Positions 58,148 to 64,000 of a DNA stretch of 64,000 nucleotides are shown in pieces. Location: assembly GCA_947306185.1 (NCBI GenBank), contig CAMZFU010000001.1, positions 1 to 64,000 of the forward strand. Reading direction: 5' to 3'. Each line of letters opens with the position of its first letter. Positions within the stretch are counted from its first letter, which is position 1. The stretch comes from an uncultured Pseudomonadota bacterium (lineage in GTDB: Bacteria; Pseudomonadota; Alphaproteobacteria; Rs-D84). The notes under the pieces are model-generated. The model searched no databases, was not told the origin of the DNA, and saw only the letters and a program-made list of their open reading frames with translations. A program made the position numbers and the translations under genes.

Positions 58148-60400
58148 TTAATGTTTATGTTCCATACTTTCCTTTGCCGCCAGCACCAACATATCACTAA
58201 TTGTGTTACCTTGAAGTAAATCTTCGACCTTCATATATTTACTTAATTCTTCTTTGGTATATGTCCGCTTTTTAAATGCTTGTTTTCTAAAGTTAATATA
58301 CTCACGCTTCTTTTTGGTCGTTTTGGTAGAGTTATGATCTTCACAGAATCCAATTCCGACAATTATCAATTCTCCATCTGGTCCATTTGCAACGCCCCAC
58401 ACTATGCGCTTTTTATCGGTAGTTATGGAACTATCCACACTTTGGACAAGACATGCGCCACCGTCTCTTTTTACATTTGTGGATACAGTTCTAACACCAT
58501 TCTTGATAATATGAATACGGGTTTGATCTTGCATTTTCGGGTCAATTGGATCAAGGTTGATTTCATTTATATCACGTAAAACATCATCTATTTTATGTTG
58601 TGAAGATGTTTCGATAGTTTTATATAAATCGTATGAAATATATTTTGTTATATTAATTGGTTGTTCCACTTTTTGCTTTTTAACTGGTTTAGGCGCTTTT
58701 TCTTGTTTTGTTGTTGTCTGATTTTCTGCCAATTTACTTTTTATTAATTCCTCACGCTGTTCGTCTTCTTTTACAATTTTTAAAATTTCTTTGCACACAA
58801 GGTCTATTTGTGATGAATCGATACACACCACTGGTGTTCCATCGGCAAGTTGCATCATTCTCTTTTCTATTCCGTTTCTACGTTGATTGGACAAAACACG
58901 CTGTATCAGACGTTTTAACGCATCGTCTGGTATCATCGCAAAATCACTTTTTCTTTCTTTGCGACAATATTTCATAATATCTTTGACACCCATATGTTTT
59001 CCCGGAACCTTATGTTCAAGTATTTGTTTTGCTGGTACCGGATTTTCTTCTTTTGATTTTTGTGGTTCGGGCTTTTTATCAACCGCCTTTTCAACCTTAT
59101 CGCTTAATGCATCTGATAATGTATTACCATTGGTATCAACAATATTTAAATCCTGGTAATTTTTGGTGTCCTTATATTTTTCTTTATATTTTGCAACAAG
59201 TTCTTTTGCGGCGGCAAGATGTGGCGAACCCCTGCGAATTAATTTTGGTTCAACAATCAAAGTACGCAACCCCTTGCCCAGCGCACCTTTATTTAATATT
59301 TCTATCAACACGCTAAAATCCGTAATACTATACGCACAATTTATTGTCCGCGCATATGGCAGAACCGTATCTTTGGTTATATATTCTTTACCAAGATTTT
59401 GACAATTAAATGTTCCCTTTATCATAAAAGGAAACGTTTTGTTATTTTTGGCACAGGTGAAATCACCATCAATAACTATGTGATTCATACAAGAAAAATC
59501 AAAATCGTTGTTTTGCAAAGTCTTGGCATCTAAACTATTGCTAATTATTATATAACAATCTGGACGTTCAGATAAAACATGTTTGCATCTTTGTGATAGT
59601 ACCTTTAGACCGCATTCTTCGGGTACATCTATTTGTTTACCTTCTGTATCAACCGCAATAAAAGTTATTCTGGTTTCTGGGTTAATACCAACCTGTTTAT
59701 ATATGGAAGCCGAGATAACATCTATGATGGATGAATCCACCCATTGTTCAAAATTCAATTCCATTGTTCCAGATTTGGTATTTTTTGTTACCACCATACC
59801 CTTTAATGCGCGTATTATCACAGACAGTGTTATTCCATCAGGAAGTTTTTTTGGTAATTTTTTTAGAATATTTGTTTTATATTCATCAAATTCTTTCAAT
59901 ATGTTTAAATATTCCACCGCCCCAATTTCATCTGGAAAACCAAACTTCCACCAAACATCTATTTGGTGTTTTTTCAATTCGCGTAACGCGGACATATATT
60001 CCAATACGTTTGCCCCATCGGGAATACCAGTAGTACGTAAAATTTCTGTTTGATATTCCTTTAATTGCCCCAGTATATTCAATATATCATGTGCACTTGC
60101 TTGTTCTTGATATTTTGGGTCTATACGTTCCAATGCTATCATTTGGTGGTATTCTAATGCCTGTCCCAACAACGCCAATTTTAGACCAGAATCCCCATTC
60201 ATACTTTTATAACAACTAAGCCTTTGCATAAGTTGTATCTGAAGAAGTTTAAATTCTGGATCCATCAATTGTTTTGTCGTCAAATGTTTCATTTCCAAAA
60301 ATAACTGTACAGCTTCCTCGCTGGTTTCCATCGGATCACCTGCCAGCACGCGCCGTACATTACTTTTATAAATTTCAAACAAATCTTCTTTATTTGGCAT
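58148..60400 (-). CDS. 750-residue protein with 29-residue tandem repeats, unknown
   Basis: A large soluble protein, no recognised domain. The N-terminal 200 residues carry at least three tandem repeats of 28-29 residues at 114-142, 143-171 and 172-199, each of the pattern KEYQTxILxxxGxPDxxxxLEYxxxLREL, a helical-repeat start. The middle part (about 220-420) looks like a mixed fold around CYIIISNSLDAKTLQNNDFDF and VLPYARTINCAYSITDFSVLI. A Lys/Pro/Gln-rich linker follows, and the last 200 residues have VSTNVKRDGGACLVQSVDSS and TKKKREYINFRKQAFKKR. Start at the second ATG (60400) with a GGGGTAT site. No signal peptide. Role unknown. Confidence 0.72.
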   Translation of the reverse strand: MPNKEDLFEIYKSNVRRVLAGDPMETSEEAVQLFLEMKHLTTKQLMDPEFKLLQIQLMQRLSCYKSMNGDSGLKLALLGQALEYHQMIALERIDPKYQEQASAHDILNILGQLKEYQTEILRTTGIPDGANVLEYMSALRELKKHQIDVWWKFGFPDEIGAVEYLNILKEFDEYKTNILKKLPKKLPDGITLSVIIRALKGMVVTKNTKSGTMELNFEQWVDSSIIDVISASIYKQVGINPETRITFIAVDTEGKQIDVPEECGLKVLSQRCKHVLSERPDCYIIISNSLDAKTLQNNDFDFSCMNHIVIDGDFTCAKNNKTFPFMIKGTFNCQNLGKEYITKDTVLPYARTINCAYSITDFSVLIEILNKGALGKGLRTLIVEPKLIRRGSPHLAAAKELVAKYKEKYKDTKNYQDLNIVDTNGNTLSDALSDKVEKAVDKKPEPQKSKEENPVPAKQILEHKVPGKHMGVKDIMKYCRKERKSDFAMIPDDALKRLIQRVLSNQRRNGIEKRMMQLADGTPVVCIDSSQIDLVCKEILKIVKEDEQREELIKSKLAENQTTTKQEKAPKPVKKQKVEQPINITKYISYDLYKTIETSSQHKIDDVLRDINEINLDPIDPKMQDQTRIHIIKNGVRTVSTNVKRDGGACLVQSVDSSITTDKKRIVWGVANGPDGELIIVGIGFCEDHNSTKTTKKKREYINFRKQAFKKRTYTKEELSKYMKVEDLLQGNTISDMLVLAAKESMEHKH

Positions 60401-60539
60401 CATATACCCCAGCCCCATAAAAATAACACAAAAAACATAAAATGTCAATAAAATTGTTATACTTAACGTTTTTGATATTATACTTATAACAAATCATAAA
60501 AGAAATAATATTATAAAGAGACTGGATTTAATTAGTACA

Positions 60540-60564
60540 AAAGTGGCGATTTTTTCGCCACTTT
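60540..60564 (-). terminator. Terminator behind the kinase-like gene
   Basis: A 10-bp perfect stem AAAGTGGCGA / TCGCCACTTT with a TTTTT loop, just past the stop of the gene at 60580 on the minus strand. Confidence 0.7.
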
Positions 60565-60579
60565 CTTAATTAAACTATT

Positions 60580-61380
60580 TTATACAGACCGCCCACTTCT
60601 AATTTGTTCCATTGGGTTTATTGGTGATTTTTTTTCTAAACCTGTTGGTGTTTCGTCAAGTTTCTTTGTTAAAAATTCAATAACAGAATAAATTTGTGTT
60701 TTATTCAAAGAATTATTAAGTCGCCTAGATGATATAACCTCTGTGATTTCTTTAATTTCAAGTCCCCTTTGCATAAAACAAAGTGCGACTTTTTTGATAA
60801 TCTGAATAATATATTCTGCTAATTTTTCCGAAGATAACTTTCTTAAATAATCAGTTAAAATTCCGCAAGTATATAAAAAATAAACTTTTAATGGTTCATT
60901 TTTACTTTCTTTCACGTTTAAATCTATGAAACTGATACCTTCTTCGGAATAAAAGAAATTTGTTGTTTTTGAAGGGTCAATTATTAATCCCGCGTTTTCA
61001 ATGGCCAACCAATCAGATACAAACCTATCTATTTTTTTGATATCCATATTGGCAATATCGCGTAATCTTTTTTCATACTCTTCTTCGGACATTTCACTAT
61101 TATATATTTCGGTACCTTTCGCACGTGGTTGCAAAATATATCCACGTGCATACCCAAGTTCATTCGGCGGATAAACAATTTTATATTCCAATGTTGGAAC
61201 AACGGCGATACCTTTATCTTTCAATACGTTCGTAATCAAAATTACTTTTTTTATTTCGTCTTCCTTAAATCCACCGGCCAATAAAACATAATCATCAAAG
61301 ACACGAACTTTTTTATTTCCACCCTTTTTTAATGGGGTATCATTTTTGAAACGTAATTCTATAAATTTATCTATCAGCAT
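60580..61380 (-). CDS. Kinase-fold protein, unknown substrate
   Basis: 266 residues with a degenerate protein-kinase/APH-like pattern: VLLAGGF as a partial nucleotide-loop strand, RGYILQPRAKGTEIY as the hinge, FVSDWLAIENAGLIIDPSKTTNFFY holding the catalytic-loop-like Asp135 and Asn141, and GISFIDLNV with the metal-binding Asp153. It resembles bacterial small kinases rather than eukaryote-type ones, and activity cannot be judged. It has no signal peptide. A terminator follows. It shares the fold type with the APH-like gene at 8351 but is not close to it. Confidence 0.65.
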   Translation of the reverse strand: MLIDKFIELRFKNDTPLKKGGNKKVRVFDDYVLLAGGFKEDEIKKVILITNVLKDKGIAVVPTLEYKIVYPPNELGYARGYILQPRAKGTEIYNSEMSEEEYEKRLRDIANMDIKKIDRFVSDWLAIENAGLIIDPSKTTNFFYSEEGISFIDLNVKESKNEPLKVYFLYTCGILTDYLRKLSSEKLAEYIIQIIKKVALCFMQRGLEIKEITEVISSRRLNNSLNKTQIYSVIEFLTKKLDETPTGLEKKSPINPMEQIRSGRSV

Positions 61381-61551
61381 ATTATTCCCCTTTTAAGTAT
61401 ACTATATCACAAATATACTAGATTGATATTAATAAAATGCTATTTGTTAAGATTCAATACCCCCATATAAATAACTTGTTTTTGCGCGTTTTTTTACCTA
61501 AAATTATATCATCTAGAAACCAGTATAAAAGACAAACAAAAAGGTCAAAAA

Positions 61552-62553
61552 ATGATTCTAGTAACAGGTGCCACAGGATTTATTGCTTCACATACAATCG
61601 TTGAATTACAAAATAATGGTTTTGATATTGTTGGTATAGATAATTTATGTAATTCATCGGTTAGTGTTTTGGATAACATCCAAAAAATTACAGGTAAAAA
61701 AATAGAATTTTCCAATATCGATATTCGCGATAAGGATGCATTAAAAAATTTCCTATCTGGATATAAAATTGATACTTGTATTCATTTTGCCGGATTAAAA
61801 GCGGTTGGCGAATCTGTGGCCAAGCCTGTTGAATATTATGATAATAACATTTCTGGAACAATATCTTTGTTGAAAGTTTTGAATGAAATAGGATGCAAAA
61901 ATATTATTTTTTCGTCCAGTGCGACTGTTTATGGAATACCTGCATTTGTGCCGATTACCGAAGAATGCCCAAAAGGAATATGTACAAATCCATATGGTTG
62001 GACTAAACACATGATAGAACAAATTTTGGTGGACACGCAAAAAGCAAACCCAGACATGAATATTGTTATTTTACGTTATTTTAATCCGGTCGGTGCGCAT
62101 CCATCTGGTCTGATTGGTGAAAATCCAAATGGTATTCCAAATAATTTGATGCCTTATATTACCCAAGTTGCGTGCGGAAAACGTGAAAAATTGTTTGTGT
62201 ATGGCAATGATTACGATACACCCGATGGCACAGGTGTCAGAGATTATATCCATGTGGTTGATTTGGCGCGTGGGCATGTGTGTGCAATGTCCGCAATTGA
62301 TAAAAAGTGTGGATTAGAAATATTTAATCTGGGGACGGGACATGGATATTCTGTACTGGATGTAATTAACACTTTCGAGAAAGTAAATAATATAAAAATC
62401 CCGTATGAAATTACGGCACGTAGACCGGGCGATATTGCAATGTGCTATGCCAATCCAGAAAAAGCGAAACGCGTATTAGGATGGGTTGCGGAACATTCTT
62501 TGGATGACATGTGTCGTGATTCTTGGAATTACCAAAATAATTTGAATGTTTAA
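61552..62553 (+). CDS. galE: UDP-glucose 4-epimerase
   Basis: GalE, 333 residues, interconverts UDP-glucose and UDP-galactose with bound NAD. Rossmann loop VTGATGFIA near 4-12, SSSATVYG at 121-128, the catalytic Tyr148 and Lys152 in NPYGWTKHM, and the family's YFNPVGAHPSG and RPGDIAMCYANPEKA. AAAGGTCAAAAA ribosome site. It provides galactose for surface glycans and sits alone, 171 bases from the kinase-like gene. With rfbC-rfbD it supports a decorated outer surface. Confidence 0.97.
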   Translation: MILVTGATGFIASHTIVELQNNGFDIVGIDNLCNSSVSVLDNIQKITGKKIEFSNIDIRDKDALKNFLSGYKIDTCIHFAGLKAVGESVAKPVEYYDNNISGTISLLKVLNEIGCKNIIFSSSATVYGIPAFVPITEECPKGICTNPYGWTKHMIEQILVDTQKANPDMNIVILRYFNPVGAHPSGLIGENPNGIPNNLMPYITQVACGKREKLFVYGNDYDTPDGTGVRDYIHVVDLARGHVCAMSAIDKKCGLEIFNLGTGHGYSVLDVINTFEKVNNIKIPYEITARRPGDIAMCYANPEKAKRVLGWVAEHSLDDMCRDSWNYQNNLNV

Positions 62554-62629
62554 TTTGCCCCAAATTGTGTGCGGTTCTCGAACCGAGTTGGTTGAAATAG
62601 GGCGGGAGATTGATAGGATGAGACATAAG

Positions 62630-62941
62630 TTATTTTTCTAAATCTTGCATAATGTCTGTATAATACAATACCTGTTTACTATGTTGTTTTGCATATTCAA
62701 TCTCTAAACGCGTAGAATCACCAATATAATTATTTACATTTACAACCAATATCGCATCAGAAATTTCTATTTTTTTTAAATGTGCGTTTTTTAATTTTTG
62801 TATTTGTTCCATGGTATAATTTTCTGTATCTGAATTTGGAAATATAGGTGTTATTACACAATGCCCCAGAAAAGTCATTTTTTCTGCGATACTTATCATC
62901 TCTTGTTTATATTTCAAACTACCGCATATTGTTATTATCAT
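62630..62941 (-). CDS. Nucleoside deoxyribosyltransferase-like / DUF4406-type protein
   Basis: A 103-residue Rossmann-like protein with ITICGSLKYKQEMISIAEKM, GHCVITP and the later pair ILVVNVNNYIGDSTRLEIEYA, where Glu80 is in the place of the catalytic Glu of nucleoside 2-deoxyribosyltransferases. These are N-glycosyl-bond enzymes or nucleotide-binding proteins. Start ATG 62941 overlaps the ASCH gene stop (ATGA), so they are coupled. The longer frame reaching to 63058 is an overlap artefact. Substrate unknown; the ASCH partner suggests a nucleic-acid or nucleotide modification theme. Confidence 0.72.
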   Translation of the reverse strand: MIITICGSLKYKQEMISIAEKMTFLGHCVITPIFPNSDTENYTMEQIQKLKNAHLKKIEISDAILVVNVNNYIGDSTRLEIEYAKQHSKQVLYYTDIMQDLEK

Positions 62942-63336
62942 TTTATGTCTTTTTCTGCTAAATCTATATTCCAAAGCATTTGATATCCACGTGCCGGAAT
63001 TGGTTCTTTTAGAATTTTTAATACTTTTAATTTCCAAGCATAACGTCCAGGTGTCCAAATTCCAAAATCTTTTTCAGTGATTGGTTGGCGTTTGATAATT
63101 TCATCAGTCATTTCAATACAATCTTGTAATTCACAAATGACAATTATTTTACCGTATTCCAGATTAGTTATATTATAACGCTTTGCTAGTTTTTTTAATT
63201 CTGGTGATAACTTTTTAACAGATGTGTGAATAGCCAAAGGCCCACGGTATGATGTTGCCCAAGACCGTGTTTCATATTTTTTTAATCCAAGTATTATTGC
63301 GGTTGCATAAGGTTGGTATAAAGTAAATGCTTTCAT
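62938..63336 (-). CDS. ASCH-domain protein
   Basis: A 132-residue ASCH (ASC-1 homology) domain protein, a PUA-like fold that binds RNA or modified nucleotides. The marks are TLYQPYATAIILGLKKYETRSW, YRGPLAIHTS, and later YGKIIVICELQDC. Some bacterial members are amidohydrolases acting on N4-acetylcytidine (YqfB). The signature KYETRxW is close to that seen in them. No strong ribosome site is visible. It is first in a two-gene unit with the deoxyribosyltransferase-like gene. Its 5' end is followed upstream by the tRNA unit. Confidence 0.85.
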   Translation of the reverse strand: MKAFTLYQPYATAIILGLKKYETRSWATSYRGPLAIHTSVKKLSPELKKLAKRYNITNLEYGKIIVICELQDCIEMTDEIIKRQPITEKDFGIWTPGRYAWKLKVLKILKEPIPARGYQMLWNIDLAEKDIK

Positions 63337-63434
63337 AATTTATTATTATATCACAAATAGTTCAAAAGTAACAAAAAACCGCCATTTTTTTAAATTACAC
63401 TTTCGAACTTTTTGTAGGTATTGGGAAACAAATA

Positions 63435-63460
63435 AAAACTTGCCCCGGTGGGCAAGTTTT
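63435..63460 (-). terminator. Terminator behind the fMet-tRNA-tail unit
   Basis: A perfect 11-bp stem AAAACTTGCCC / GGGCAAGTTTT with a four-base loop, seven bases past the second CCA. Confidence 0.7.
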
Positions 63461-63466
63461 GAAACT

Positions 63467-63638
63467 CTGGTTGCGGGGGATGATTTCGCTCGCGCGGCAA
63501 CTGCGGATTTTTGCCTTTGGCAAACCGGCGTGTTTCCACCCGCCTAATCCTTGTGGTGAACCACCTTACCCCGGTGATTCAACCATCATAACTATTAAAA
63601 TAAAAATGTGACCGTATTGGCCACATTTTCATTTTAAC
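63467..63638 (-). ncRNA. Structured unit ending in a copy of the tRNA-fMet 3' end
   Basis: Downstream of the initiator tRNA a second copy of its 3' end (CATCCCCCGCAACCAG) lies at 63467-63482, 171 bases from the intact one. The sequence between holds the tRNA's terminator, then a GC-rich part with CCGGGGTA, GGTGGTTCA (the 5' half of the tRNA's own T-arm), and hairpins including TTTGCC-AAA-GGCAAA. The T-loop appears split by about 75 bases. The layout and length match the unit behind tRNA-Met (35451-35631). No protein reading. RNA or minimal insertion element; neither is shown. Confidence 0.5.
63603..63629 (-). terminator. Terminator behind tRNA-fMet
   Basis: AAAATGTG-A-CC / GG-C-CACATTTT stem with one mismatch and a GTATT loop, followed by TATTTTAAT on the minus strand, nine bases past the CCA. 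Confidence 0.6.
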
Positions 63639-63715
<77 letters not shown>

Positions 63716-63770
63716 ATAAACGGCACTAATTATAAATCATATTTTTTTGTTGTCAAACGAAATATGAATT

Positions 63771-64000
63771 TTAGTGCGCAGAACGCGACATATCTGCCAT
63801 TTTTTGTAATGCTAAATTACTGCTGCTAGATAAAAATGACAAGACAATAACGCTGCTATCTGAATTACCGTCATCTGTTTTAGGTTTACGTTCTTCAATA
63901 ACTTTATCCAAATTTTCGATAAAGGTATTAAAATCAGAAAAATTGATACTATCTACAAGGTTACCTTCTTTATCCAAAACTTTTTTCTTGGTAAGGTTTG
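63771..64000 (-). CDS. Partial unknown protein cut by the window edge
   Basis: The C-terminal 75 residues of a protein that continues beyond the window. It ends FIENLDKVIEERKPKTDDG, then a Ser-rich tail SFLSSSSNLALQKMADMSRSAH. The frame stays open to base 64000, so the true start is outside. No domain can be named from this part. It precedes the initiator tRNA gene on the same strand with a 55-base gap. Confidence 0.55.
   Translation of the reverse strand, partial: NLTKKKVLDKEGNLVDSINFSDFNTFIENLDKVIEERKPKTDDGNSDSSVIVLSFLSSSSNLALQKMADMSRSAH

Noticed and set aside
62630..63058. Long form of the deoxyribosyltransferase-like gene
   Set aside because: The extra 39 residues only overlap the ASCH gene; the ATGA start at 62941 fits better.

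Overview
The window is AT-rich chromosomal DNA of a Gram-negative bacterium. It carries outer-membrane genes (lpxC, lpxK, a DUF374 acyltransferase, a PagL-like protein, a LolCDE-type exporter, several lipoproteins), an ftsQ-ftsA pair, and R64/thin-pilus type pilO-pilP-pilQ-pilR genes. Together with many lineage-specific genes and small secreted proteins, this suggests an uncultured, probably host-associated alphaproteobacterium. The taxonomic reading is inference only. Every third kilobase or so holds an unrecognised protein, and short symmetric hairpin terminators are common.

Layout. 1-3.2 kb: a serine recombinase beside an ATPase-TOPRIM (OLD-like) nuclease, then about 0.8 kb of poorly coding DNA. 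3.2-13.8 kb: an accessory stretch with a cupin, glutathione peroxidase, an HD hydrolase, rfbC-rfbD, an APH-like kinase, an NlpC/P60-like protein bracketed by direct repeats, an ART-HD fusion, an HExxxH metalloprotein, a GNAT and a NADAR protein. 13.7-19.2 kb: an envelope block with small membrane and periplasmic proteins, lolD, lolC/E and a secretin-like lipoprotein. 19.2-24.6 kb: a lipoprotein, ftsQ, a remarkable ftsA-rpe fusion, tsaE and uvrB. 24.6-31.9 kb: AsmA, a paralogous unknown, aspS, tRNA-Thr, an AlkD-like protein and flavodoxin. 32-37.7 kb: a leaderless secreted-protein pair, a CHAP-like anchored protein, tRNA-Met with an odd downstream unit, pagL, ung and an HhH glycosylase. 37.7-44.4 kb: a large repeat protein, gyrB, a RusA-like nuclease and an unknown. 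44.5-49.2 kb: pilO-P-Q-R. 49.3-52.4 kb: LPLAT-lpxK-lpxC-lipoprotein. 52.5-61.4 kb: a 1583-residue M48 peptidase/ABC1-kinase fusion, a MYG1 protein, another large repeat protein and a kinase-like protein. 61.5-64 kb: galE, an ASCH protein with a deoxyribosyltransferase-like partner, initiator tRNA-Met with a second odd downstream unit, and a gene cut by the window edge.

How the genes fit together. Envelope building is the main coherent theme: lipid A (lpxC, lpxK, acyltransferase, pagL-like), surface sugars (rfbC, rfbD, galE), lipoprotein export (lolCDE type) and a type IVb pilus/type II secretion-like machine whose secretin-like gene sits 26 kb from the rest. DNA repair is the second theme: uvrB, ung, an HhH-GPD glycosylase, an AlkD-like protein and a RusA-like nuclease.

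The observations most worth a second look are (1) the in-frame FtsA-ribulose-phosphate 3-epimerase fusion, (2) the M48-peptidase/ABC1-kinase giant, (3) two similar-sized units behind the two methionine tRNAs, each ending in a copy of its own tRNA's 3' end and seemingly holding an insert in the T-loop, and (4) the ART-HD fusion with a NADAR gene nearby.
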